64,000 nt of DNA, taken from Xanthomarina spongicola. Lineage in GTDB: Bacteria > Bacteroidota > Bacteroidia > Flavobacteriales > Flavobacteriaceae. The DNA lies in assembly GCF_003148645.1 (NCBI RefSeq), contig NZ_QGGP01000002.1, positions 417,525-481,524 on the forward strand. Reading direction: 5' to 3'. The notes under the pieces were generated by a model. It ran no database searches and was not told where the DNA came from. It saw only the letters and a program-made list of their open reading frames with translations. Positions within the stretch are counted from its first letter, which is position 1. Each line of letters begins with the position of its first letter. The position numbers and the translations under genes are program-made. Positions 46,574-54,622 of this stretch are shown here, one piece after another.

Positions 46574-46630
46574 TCACCCGGAAGGGCAAATAATAATGCT
46601 GATAATAATTATGTTAGTATGTGTTGTCAT
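46574..46630 (-). CDS. ilv leader peptide 3 (Ile-rich)
   Basis: 18 residues, MTTHTNIIIISIIICPSG, with 7 Ile codons (ATT, ATC and ATA) and no Leu or Val. It lies between terminators 2 and 3 and is paralogous to leader 2. Expected to act by ribosome stalling when charged tRNA-Ile is scarce, rather than as a functional product. Confidence 0.82.
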   Translation of the reverse strand: MTTHTNIIIISIIICPSG

Positions 46631-46651
46631 GTTTCAATAATGTTAAAAAAA

Positions 46652-46681
46652 AAGCCTTTCTCAAATAAATGAGAAAGGCTT
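46652..46681 (-). terminator. Attenuator terminator 2 of the ilv leader
   Basis: AAGCCTTTCTCA / TGAGAAAGGCTT stem with an AATAAA-type loop, followed on the minus strand by a run of nine T. Same stem as terminator 3, which fits duplication of the whole leader unit. Confidence 0.88.
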
Positions 46682-46705
46682 AAAATTGGATTATACCAGC
46701 CTGAC

Positions 46706-46756
46706 TCACTCCGTAAAGCAAATAATAATGCTGATAATAATAATGTTTGTTGTCAT
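46706..46756 (-). CDS. ilv leader peptide 2 (Ile-rich)
   Basis: 16 residues, MTTNIIIISIIICFTE, with 7 Ile codons. It shares the IIIISIIIC core and the post-stop GTCAGGCTGGTAT sequence with leader 3. The shared AGGCT can pair with AGCCT of terminator 2. Confidence 0.82.
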   Translation of the reverse strand: MTTNIIIISIIICFTE

Positions 46757-46771
46757 ATCTTTTGTACCAAT

Positions 46772-46806
46772 AAAAAAAGCCTCCTGATGTCTCGGGAGGC
46801 TTTTTA
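46772..46806 (-). terminator. Attenuator terminator 1 of the ilv leader
   Basis: GCCTCC / GGAGGC stem flanked by A- and T-runs; on the minus strand it ends in seven T. It differs in sequence from terminators 2 and 3. Upstream GGGAG, within the last codons of leader 1, can pair with CTCCC of its 5' arm as an antiterminator. Confidence 0.88.
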
Positions 46807-46822
46807 AATATCTGTTAATATT

Positions 46823-46897
46823 TTATACCACTCCCTCTGCCGATGTAATAATAACATCTGCAATAATAATTGAAGGAATAATAGTAAATGATTTCAT
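46823..46897 (-). CDS. ilv leader peptide 1 (Ile/Val-rich)
   Basis: 24 residues starting MKSFTIIPSIII and ending SAEGVV, with 7 Ile and 3 Val codons and no Leu. It is the first ORF after the promoter and lies 16 bases before terminator 1. Its sequence is unlike leaders 2 and 3, so the array is one original unit plus a duplicated pair, or the reverse. Confidence 0.82.
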   Translation of the reverse strand: MKSFTIIPSIIIADVIITSAEGVV

Positions 46898-46916
46898 TGT
46901 TTTTCTAAATGTGCTG

Positions 46917-46947
46917 CAAACCTAGAAAAAAAATTTGAAAGTCCAAA
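46917..46947 (-). promoter_or_regulatory. ilv operon promoter
   Basis: On the minus strand a TTG (-33, at 46944-46946) is followed by a 19-base spacer and TAGGTTTG (-7, at 46917-46924). This is the canonical Bacteroidota housekeeping promoter layout, 20 bases before the first leader-peptide ATG. It is the best promoter match in the window. Confidence 0.8.
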
Positions 46948-47039
46948 CATTTTAATTAAAAAGGAGATAATTCTTTTTATTAGGGCAGAAAATTATACAA
47001 AATCAGCTTTAAAAACGTGGCTGATATGGAGTAACCCGT

Positions 47040-47073
47040 GAGTTACTCTGGGTAAACTCTTATGGAAATCTTT
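47040..47073. repeat. Dispersed hairpin repeat, copy 2 (GAGTTACT loop)
   Basis: GAGTTACTCTGGGTAAACTC resembles 29636-29670. An ACCC/GGGT stem surrounds the GAGTTACT loop. It lies 57 bases beyond the stop of the minus-strand Sel1 gene and may terminate it. Confidence 0.45.
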
Positions 47074-47129
47074 ATTTATAACAGCTCTGTTTCCACTTCC
47101 TTAAAGGAAAAGGCATACTAATTCATTAC

Positions 47130-47852
47130 TTACTCTGATGCTTTTAAATAGTTGTCTAGAGGTACCAAGATGTTATTGGTTTCCATCATTTCGTCTGAAA
47201 GGGTTTGAGCTTCGGTAACCATAGCAGCAGTTAAGCCACTAGTAGTTGAAATATTATTTCTTGCTTGATTTTCAGGAGATGCATCCATAGCAGCAGAAAC
47301 CAGGAGAAGTGCCATACCTGCAACCTTGTTTTCTTTCACACCTTGACCACGTATATACAACATGCCTAGATTACCAACAGCTAGACCATCACCTTGAACG
47401 GAAGCCTTTCTATACCACGCATTCGCTTTTTCGAAATCAACCGTAGTACCTAGTCCATTTTCATAGCAAACGCCAAGATTAAATTGGGCAGCTGAATTTC
47501 CCTGCTTGGCAGATTGGTTATACCAATAAACTGCTTCCTTTGCATTTTTACTAATTCCAAGACCCTGTTCATACATGAGTCCCACATTGTATTGAGCAAA
47601 CATATGCCCTTCTTTAGCTCCAGCCAGAAATTCATTATATGCCAATGGCATGTTGTTTTCATTTGCAGCCTTTAGCCCAGATTCAAAATAAGCTATTCCT
47701 TTAGCAACATTAGTGGTTTCTTCTTGAGCTGGACTAGCAACTTCTTCTTGAGCTGTACTGGAGGCTTCACCTTTACAAGATATTATGACATGCAGACATA
47801 CACTAAGTAAAAGAATTCGACATGTGAATGGTACTATTTTCAATAATGTCAT
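47130..47852 (-). CDS. Sel1-repeat lipoprotein
   Basis: 240 residues: a lipoprotein signal (IISC, Cys26), a short repetitive Glu/Ala/Ser linker (QEEVASPAQEE), then at least three Sel1-like repeats (GHMFAQYNVGLMYEQGLGISKNAKEAVYWY; NSAAQFNLGVCYENGLGTTVDFEKANAWY; DGLAVGNLGMLYIRGQGVKENKVAGMAL) between about 80 and 185. Sel1 repeats mediate protein-protein contacts in the envelope. Partner unknown. Confidence 0.87.
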   Translation of the reverse strand: MTLLKIVPFTCRILLLSVCLHVIISCKGEASSTAQEEVASPAQEETTNVAKGIAYFESGLKAANENNMPLAYNEFLAGAKEGHMFAQYNVGLMYEQGLGISKNAKEAVYWYNQSAKQGNSAAQFNLGVCYENGLGTTVDFEKANAWYRKASVQGDGLAVGNLGMLYIRGQGVKENKVAGMALLLVSAAMDASPENQARNNISTTSGLTAAMVTEAQTLSDEMMETNNILVPLDNYLKASE

Positions 47853-48049
47853 TTTTTGTTTATTTTTTTGAGATTTTACGTTTTAGCAAGTAACTAGGGC
47901 TAAATCGACTTTTTATTAGGTAAACAAAAATAGTATTTTATAGCAGAATAAAATTGTAAGTGGTATTCTTATTTTAAAAGTAATTCTAAACAGATGTGTA
48001 TCTACTTTTTAATTACTTAGATTATTTTAAACCCGTTGTTGTGCTTTCG

Positions 48050-48796
48050 TTATTTTTTTTTGTCTTTTAGCTCTAATTCAATTGCATGAATAAGTTCAGT
48101 TATCATTTTCTCTATGTCTTTATATGTTATGATTATATAATTTCTCAAATCACAATTTAATTTAATAACTGACTTAAATTCATTATTCCGTGAGAGCTCT
48201 TCAAAATTAATTGGTTGATATAAATTTTCAGAAGTCAATCTTAAGTTCTTATTAATTTGAGGTATAATTTGTTCATATTGAAATTTCTCATCTCTTACTT
48301 GTTCTATATACCTTATGTATTCATATCGTGTAGAATATAAATTTGTGATTTTTATTCGTAGACTGTCATTTTTTATAATATTGATTCCAAGGGATTCTAA
48401 ATTTTTGTAGGCTGAAGTATTTTTAACAAAGACAGTATTTCCTTTTATTAATGTATAGTAAAAATTTAAAGAATCGTGATAAACACCATTGTTTAAACTC
48501 TTAATTACAATACGGTTGGCTTTTAACAGTCTTTCATTTTTATTAATATCCCACTTTAAACCTTCTAAATCCGATTCTAAATTCGATTTCATTTCAATTA
48601 GAAGAGTTGTTTCCTTATTTGAAAGATTATTTGCATTATTCCAATTGTTTATTCCTAAAGCAATCAGAATTCCAATAACCACAAGAATTATTTCACCAAT
48701 AGCATATTTAAGATACCTGCCTGTCCGGTAGGCAGGCTTTCCAGTTTTATTTTCCATCAGTAAATTTTGTCTAATTTTTCTAAAGAACTTTATCAT
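48050..48796 (-). CDS. DUF6090 membrane protein, copy 2, with an in-frame palindrome insertion
   Basis: 248 residues. MIKFFRKIRQNLLMENKTGK start, then a single membrane helix (ILVVIGILIALGINNWN, about 35-51) and a long helical, charged domain, as in DUF6090 proteins. Compared with its neighbour at 49022-49786 it has seven extra residues (PAYRTGR, 21-27), encoded by a 21-base palindrome at 48716-48736. Function unknown. The upstream ~225 bases are repeated before the neighbouring copy; the stop is followed by the junction CGAAAGCACAACAA, also found after copy 1. Confidence 0.82.
   Translation of the reverse strand: MIKFFRKIRQNLLMENKTGKPAYRTGRYLKYAIGEIILVVIGILIALGINNWNNANNLSNKETTLLIEMKSNLESDLEGLKWDINKNERLLKANRIVIKSLNNGVYHDSLNFYYTLIKGNTVFVKNTSAYKNLESLGINIIKNDSLRIKITNLYSTRYEYIRYIEQVRDEKFQYEQIIPQINKNLRLTSENLYQPINFEELSRNNEFKSVIKLNCDLRNYIIITYKDIEKMITELIHAIELELKDKKK
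48716..48736. repeat. 21-bp palindromic element inside a coding sequence
   Basis: CCTGCCT and AGGCAGG arms around a GTCCGGT centre. It matches a type of short palindrome common in Bacteroidota intergenic DNA, but here it keeps the DUF6090 frame open and adds seven residues absent from the paralogue. Confidence 0.75.
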
Positions 48797-49021
48797 TGGT
48801 TAGTGGTTTCTGATAATGAAGCACAACCTGCTTCTATATTAGTGGTGGCGTGTTCCAGCATCTAAGTTAGCTAATTCAAACCAAACAGACACGAGCAATG
48901 TAAACTGCCTAGCAATTTTCGTGAGAAATCTAAAACGCAGCAACATGCCTGACTGAAGATAGGTTTTATAAAATAGCTTAAAATTGCTTGTTTTTTAACT
49001 CAGTTCTTTGTTGTGCTTTCG
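48797..49021. repeat. ~225-bp direct repeat, copy B
   Basis: Nearly identical to 49787-50010: shared blocks include GGTGGCGTGTTCCAGCATCT, TTTCGTGAGAAATCTAAAAC and GCAACATGCCTGACTGAAGA. It continues about 45 bases into the 5' end of each DUF6090 gene. It probably carries the promoter of the downstream copy. Confidence 0.85.
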
Positions 49022-49786
49022 TTATTTACATTCTTTTTCTTTTAATAATCTTATAGGTTCTTGCATTTCCTTCTTCAAATTAGATAAATGCTGTTCCTGT
49101 CTAATTAGCATACCAATAAGTGTAACAAGATTGTCCTGAAACTTTAAGAATATTGGATTATTAGGCTCATTGGTCCAATTATTTTTTGGTAAAAGGTCAA
49201 TATGTTCTTTATCAAGCTCGCGCTGAAGATAATCCATATCTTGATATCCAAATTCAGTCATTAACTCAAAACTATCCATCCCGTTAATAATGACATTCCT
49301 ATTTTCTTGGAGTAGATTTGAAATGTTGTTTAAAAATGTACTATGCTGAATCAATCTGTTTTTAAGTTCTAAATCTGTTAACAGCTTTAATTGCCCTGAT
49401 GATGTTATGTCTTCAAAAGCAATAGTACTGGGTATAAAAACGTCTTGTCTTAATGCAAGTACAAATTTATTTAGTATTTCACCTCTGTCATTCGGTATAT
49501 TGTTTAAATCTAATATCAGCTCTTTACAAATCTTTATTTTGTTTCTTATCAGTTTAGAAGATTCATCAATTAATTTTTCATTTAACTCAAAGTCGTCTAA
49601 AATTCTACAGTAGTAATCAGCTTCAGCAATTTTATTTTTTCGGTTTTCATTCCAATTATTAATCTGTAAAGCAATCAATATCCCGATGACTACAAGTACA
49701 ATTTCACCAAGGGCATACTTAAAATACTTTCCAGTTTTATTTTCCATCAGAAAATTTTGTCTAATTTTTCTAAAGAACTTTATCAT
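49022..49786 (-). CDS. DUF6090 membrane protein, copy 1
   Basis: 254 residues. MIKFFRKIRQNFLMENKTGKYFKYALGE is followed by one membrane helix (about 27-45, IVLVVIGILIALQINNW) and a charged helical domain of about 200 residues, the usual DUF6090 build. N-termini of the two copies are almost identical while the soluble domains have diverged strongly, as in cassette diversification. Role unknown. Confidence 0.83.
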   Translation of the reverse strand: MIKFFRKIRQNFLMENKTGKYFKYALGEIVLVVIGILIALQINNWNENRKNKIAEADYYCRILDDFELNEKLIDESSKLIRNKIKICKELILDLNNIPNDRGEILNKFVLALRQDVFIPSTIAFEDITSSGQLKLLTDLELKNRLIQHSTFLNNISNLLQENRNVIINGMDSFELMTEFGYQDMDYLQRELDKEHIDLLPKNNWTNEPNNPIFLKFQDNLVTLIGMLIRQEQHLSNLKKEMQEPIRLLKEKECK

Positions 49787-50010
49787 TGGTTAGTGGTTTC
49801 TGATAATGAAGCACAATCTGCTTCTATATTAGTGGTGGCGTGTTCCAGCATCTAAGTTAGCTAATTCAAACCAAACAGTCACGAACAAAACAAACTACCT
49901 AACAATTTTCGTGAGAAATCTAAAACGCAGCAACATGCCTGACTGAAGATAGGGTTTTTAAATTAGCTTAAAATTGTTTGTTTTTTAACTCAGTTCTTTG
50001 TTGCCAGTAG
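49787..50010. repeat. ~225-bp direct repeat, copy A
   Basis: First copy of the repeat in the direction of transcription, between the restriction-modification gene and DUF6090 copy 1. Differences from copy B are scattered single bases plus a few short changes. Both copies end in AAGAACTGAGTTAAAAAACA on the minus strand side. Confidence 0.85.
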
Positions 50011-50013
50011 TTA

Positions 50014-52449
50014 TTATTCTTTTAAAAATTCGTATTCGTATATTTTCGGTTTAATTTTGTCTTCTAAAAAGTTCAGTTTGTTCCTTAATTCTCCAATCAA
50101 TTCCATATATTTTTCATCATCACTTTTTGAGTTCATTCTACCTTTGGCGTTTCTGCCCTGAAAATGAACTCTAATGTCATAATAACTTGCATTTACATTT
50201 ACATTAGGTTGGCTGTGATAGTATTTCCAAAGTTTTCTACCTGCATCAAAAACGTCTTTAGCTTCTTCTGAAAATTCTCTTTTTTTGTTTTTATTTGAGC
50301 TAGTTCCAAACAAGTCTTTTTCGTTTTCTGTTTTCATTTTACCATAAATAAAATCGGTCATAAAATTGCTCTCAAATCTATTTTGTGCATTTACTTCTTG
50401 TTCTGTAAATGGTATCCAATTATTTATGCCAAAACTTGATGAAATATTATTACTATTATCGAACAAGCAGAAAGTTAAACAATCACTTTGAAACTCTGTG
50501 TCATACACCCAATTATCATTCGGGTAAGTAAACTGGTCTCTATCATTTATCCAAGTTGCTTGAATGCAATGGCGAACAGAAATATATATTGAAACTTCTA
50601 TAATGTTTTTATCAGTTACCCAAGTACCTCTAGGGTGTGGTAATTGATTTTTGTCATTAATAATGAAAATAAAATTTGTGTTTTGGAAATCATTGCCTTT
50701 TGCAGACATAAAACCAATATTTTTTTCATTAACTCTATTTCTAGTGGTTTTTATCCAATCATTTATTGATTTGAAAATTGAAGTATTAATAAATTTTTTA
50801 TTGCCAATAAAATCGCCTTTAGAGTTATAAATATCACTTTTTATTTCTTTAAAATCTTCCTTAATATTATTGTTCCATATGAAAAAGCCTATTGGGAATT
50901 TTCCTTTCACATTATCGAATGAGCTTGCTGGAACAACAAATAAATTTTCGAGTTTAGCTTGAAAAAAACTTCTAAAGTCTTTGAAATTTGGTGCTTGTAG
51001 GGTTTTTAAAGTTGAGAAATCTGCAATTATTGTATTAGGAATTTCAGCATTAATTCTTGTTAGAAACTGAACAAAAAGTTCACGTCCACCAATTCCAATT
51101 TTGCTTTTATATTTTTCATAAATTTTTGTGGTAACTGCAACATTTGTTTTATTTGTCCCTGTCTTTGTTACAGTAGATTTACTCGCTGCTTCTGCATAAG
51201 GTGGATTTATATAAATAATCAGTTTTTTCCGTTTCTCGGTATCGTTAATAACGTCTTGTAAACTTTGAGGCAACTTGGTGAAATCATCATTTAAGAAGTC
51301 AAATTGAAAAATGTGATTATGCAGTAAGTTCGCTCCGTGGTCAATACGCTCGTGCATTACGTTAACATCAGACTGATCTAATGTGCTTGCGTAAATATTG
51401 TATTTGTTAGTCAAACCTGTTAATAGATTTCCTGTGCCAGCCGCACAATCCCAAACGTAATAGTCGTCTTGCCAGTTTTCGCCTAAATGGTCAGTTAAGT
51501 ATTTTTGTGAAAGTTCAACCCAAATCCGAGGTGTAAAAAAAGCTCCTTTGCGTTCTCTAATATCTTGAGGTACGAGTAAATCTTTGCGTTCTATTATATA
51601 ATCTTGAAATTCTTGTATTGGTGGCCGTTTGTAGAGTTTCCAGAATTGTAAATAAGCATTTTTATTTCGGATATTTATCGTAGCATCAAACATTTGCTTA
51701 ATGTTCTCTTTGGCAATTTTATAGCCTTGATTATGAAAGACAACAAATAAACTATCTCTTATGGTTAAATCATCATCAATATCTTGTGTGCCTTTGTCGT
51801 CAACAAATATGTCAGCTAAATAAAAATCACTATCAAAAATATTCGCTTTTTTTAAGTCATCCCAATTAACGTCAATTATAGGTTTAACAATCTCAATCCA
51901 ACGTAAATAAATTGGAATGAAATTGTTTTTGTCTATTTTGATTTTACTTTTTGTTGTGGCATTAGCCACATTATTTTTAATAAAGGTATTGAGTAGCTTT
52001 TCGTCTTTTTGATAATCAAAAACATAAGTTTTCGTTTTTAAGATAGATTCAATTCTTTCTTTAATTATTTGAAATTCTTATGTTTCGTGATTACTTGATG
52101 TGACGTTCCAATTAAAGTCATTGAGATAAAAAATATCTTGAATGTTAACATAATCAACAAATGCGATTTTTTTAAAATCAAATGCGCCTAAAAAAGCTGG
52201 CGGTAATGTTTTGTCAAAAGTTCTTGCTTTTCCTATTGTCAGAATGAGCTGAACAAACATAGTCGGAATGTCAAAATCCCCAGTTTTGGCTTCTGCCCAT
52301 AAAAGAGGTGTTCTTCCAAATAAGCTGTCTTGTTTCGGAAAAACAGTAAAGTCAATATTTCCAAGAATTTCGGTTGTGTCAAATTGCTTAAACCAGTCAG
52401 CTCCAACTTTATTTTTTAGTTCTTCTTCTCGGATTTTTTTATACCTCAT
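50014..52449 (-). pseudogene. Type IIG (Eco57I-like) restriction-modification gene split by an in-frame TAA
   Basis: A single frame from ATG 52449 to 50014, about 811 codons, with one TAA at 52078-52080. The N-terminal part carries a PD-(D/E)XK-like nuclease (LLWAEAKTGDF with E-x-K). After the stop the same frame reads EFQIIKERIESIL, then DCAAGTGNLLTGL (SAM site), INPPYAEA (catalytic NPPY of an N6-adenine methyltransferase) and a specificity region. From memory of homologues the residue at the stop is Lys in a HETKEF context, so AAA to TAA is the simplest change. The GTG at 51969 could restart the methyltransferase part (651 residues). A TTG at 52497 would extend the 5' end into the palindromic repeat and is not preferred. 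Confidence 0.8.
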
Positions 52450-52489
52450 TCTTTTTTTTTGTCTTTTTACGCTGTGGTCTGTTCTAATT

Positions 52490-52634
52490 GCTGGCAACGG
52501 TTACGTATAAGAATAGTGCGGTTTTGAGAGCGAGGATTTTCCGAAGGAAAATCAGCAGCTAACAAAAACGTACTAACCTTTGATTAAGCACTAAACTACG
52601 CATTATTTTTATACAATGTTGTGTAACGTTTTTT
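52490..52634. repeat. Long imperfect palindrome at a cassette boundary
   Basis: The left arm GTATAAGAATAGTGCGGTTT (about 52505-52524) pairs with AAACTACGCATTATTTTTATAC (about 52592-52613). The outer CAACGGTTAC and GTTGTGTAACGTT ends continue the symmetry, and GATTTTCC/GGAAAATC forms an inner hairpin. It separates two unrelated minus-strand genes and recalls integron attC-like repeats, although no exact GTTRRRY core is visible. Confidence 0.6.
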
Positions 52635-53210
52635 TTAAATTCCATAACTTTCATTCATACACATAATTCCATTTATTTCGGTCATTTTTTCAATTTTTTT
52701 GGTTTTAAGATTTGCTTTCCACGCACTTTTAATTTTGGAATAATATTCTAAATCAAAATCATTTTCAGTTCTCTCAATTATTGTGAAAATCCGAGAATCT
52801 GCTTTTCCGTTATTTTGGCAAACACCAAATGATGTAAATTCATTTTCTTTAAAATTATTGATATGAATGGTATCTAAAATTTGATACTTTTTTTCAGGTT
52901 TTCCAGTCTCAACAATTTTCTCAAGAATAATTATTCGTTTGTTGTCATTTACCATCTCCACAAAAACATATTCCCATCTACTTTCTTCATAATTTATGAC
53001 AGAGCTAATTCCGTTTTCGTGATTTTTGAAATATTCAATTTCATTAATTTTCCTAAAGACTTTATCAAAAATCGTTTTTTTTGTTTTTTCAGAATCCGAA
53101 ATTTCAGTTTCACTTTGTTCATTTAGTGATGTTTGAGTTTCTGTTTTATTCTTTTTGTCAACACAACTAAAAGTCAGAAATATTAATATGCAAGTTAGTA
53201 TTTTGTTCAT
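52635..53210 (-). CDS. Lipoprotein of unknown function
   Basis: 191 residues: a signal with lipobox TFSC (Cys16), a Thr/Glu/Ser-rich linker (about 20-45), then a beta-rich domain of no recognised family with Trp/Tyr-containing strands (ESRWEYVFVEMVND). Flanked by palindromic repeat sequence at its 3' side and ACACAACTCG at its 5' side, so it looks like a single-gene cassette. Confidence 0.7.
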   Translation of the reverse strand: MNKILTCILIFLTFSCVDKKNKTETQTSLNEQSETEISDSEKTKKTIFDKVFRKINEIEYFKNHENGISSVINYEESRWEYVFVEMVNDNKRIIILEKIVETGKPEKKYQILDTIHINNFKENEFTSFGVCQNNGKADSRIFTIIERTENDFDLEYYSKIKSAWKANLKTKKIEKMTEINGIMCMNESYGI

Positions 53211-53357
53211 TTCTCAAATGTTACACAACTCGTTTTATAAACCATAAATATAATCATATCCCTGAAACGAATTCCATTAACAAGCCAATATAAACTGTTT
53301 TATATTAAGAAATATATGGAAATCCGTAAGTATTAAAACATGAGTAGATTTATAACC

Positions 53358-53774
53358 TTATTTCTTACTTAGTTCATCCACATGCATCATATATGTTGCA
53401 ATGGCATCTAACTCAACATCGGTAATTTGTTTTAAAAACCCATCAATATTAGCTTGCATTATAGCTACTTGGCTGGCAGTTGTATCCACAATAGGTTTTG
53501 CATAGCCTTTTAAGAAGGATACAATATCGGCATTATTTGCTTTATAAACATGCATAATATCTACAACCGAAGGCGCTTTATGTTCTCTATCTATAGCATG
53601 ACAGGTAATACAGGTCTTTTCTGAAAACAACCTATTACCTAGAAATATTTTTGAATCTTGACTTAATTCCGTTCGCTCAGGAACTACAGTCTCAAGTTTC
53701 TTTTCTGTTTTTTTATCTGTTTGGCAGCTAGTTAGCACTAGAATTCCTGTTAAAACGATTAATATACGCTTCAT
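53358..53774 (-). CDS. Monohaem c-type cytochrome lipoprotein
   Basis: 138 residues with lipobox LTSC (Cys17) and a haem-binding CITCH at 55-59. Conserved KAPSVVDIMHVY follows, and Met residues near the C-terminus (YMMHVDEL) are candidate axial ligands. It would carry electrons at the periplasmic side of a membrane. It is transcribed divergently from the Crp/Fnr regulator, so regulation by oxygen or redox state is possible. Confidence 0.88.
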   Translation of the reverse strand: MKRILIVLTGILVLTSCQTDKKTEKKLETVVPERTELSQDSKIFLGNRLFSEKTCITCHAIDREHKAPSVVDIMHVYKANNADIVSFLKGYAKPIVDTTASQVAIMQANIDGFLKQITDVELDAIATYMMHVDELSKK

Positions 53775-53952
53775 ATAATGGGTTTTAGATGACTACTTTT
53801 AAAGTTTGATTTTACTAAAATAAATAATATTTCCATGTAAAAAGCAGTTTACAATACAGGTTGTGACTTTTTTGTAGATTATTTTAAAAGGACTTTGATT
53901 CTGAAACAAAAGAATAATATCTTTGAGCAATAACAAACTAAGCCTATAAAGA

Positions 53953-54522
53953 TTGCAACAGATAAAAGCGTATTTAGATCAAATTGCTACTATTTCTAAT
54001 ACAGATTGGGCGTTTTTTACATCTAAATTGCAACGTCGTGTTATTAAAAAGAAAACCGTTTTTTTAAAACTTAACGACATAGAGAATCACATCTCTTTTA
54101 TAGAGTCTGGAGTGGTGCGTGTTTATATTCCAAAAGAAAACCCTGAGAAAGAAATAACTTTTGGGTTTAGTTTTAAAGACCAGTTTATTTCTGCTTACGA
54201 TTCGTTTTTAACCCAAACACCTTCGGCTTACGAGCTTCAAGCACTTACAGATACCACCATTTTAAGTATTACCTACAACGATTTGCAAGAGGTTTATAAA
54301 CAGACACAAATAGGTAACCTAATTGGCAGACTCACTGCCGAACGCTTGTTTTTAATCAAATCTAAGCGCGAACAAAACCTGTTAAATCTTACAGCTGAAG
54401 AACGTTACGTGAAGCTGTTTAAAGAACGTCCAGAACTTTTAAAAGTTATTCCTTTAAAATACATCAGCTCTTATATAGGTGTTACTGCTCAAGCTTTAAG
54501 TAGAATTAGAAAACGTATCTAA
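53953..54522 (+). CDS. Crp/Fnr-family transcriptional regulator
   Basis: 189 residues with an N-terminal cyclic-nucleotide-binding-like barrel (FLKLNDIENHISFIESGVVRVYI, about 37-59; FQDQFISAYDSF-type core) and a C-terminal helix-turn-helix (LKYISSYIGVTAQALSRIRKRI at 168-189). No Fe-S cysteines as in Fnr. Start is TTG 53953; a stop codon lies two codons upstream, so no alternative exists. Precedes the desaturase gene and is divergent from cytochrome c. Confidence 0.88.
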   Translation: MQQIKAYLDQIATISNTDWAFFTSKLQRRVIKKKTVFLKLNDIENHISFIESGVVRVYIPKENPEKEITFGFSFKDQFISAYDSFLTQTPSAYELQALTDTTILSITYNDLQEVYKQTQIGNLIGRLTAERLFLIKSKREQNLLNLTAEERYVKLFKERPELLKVIPLKYISSYIGVTAQALSRIRKRI

Positions 54523-54622
54523 CTAGCTTTTGGAATTTAGTTTTTTAGAACCCTTACAGTTTTTCTTGATTTAGGTTCATTGTTTGGCTCAACGCATCAG
54601 TTTATCTTTACAAAAAAAAGAA

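Noticed and set aside
52490-52634. Formal call of an integron attC site
   Set aside because: The imperfect palindrome is suggestive, but no exact RYYYAAC/GTTRRRY pair or integrase gene is visible, so it is listed only as a repeat.
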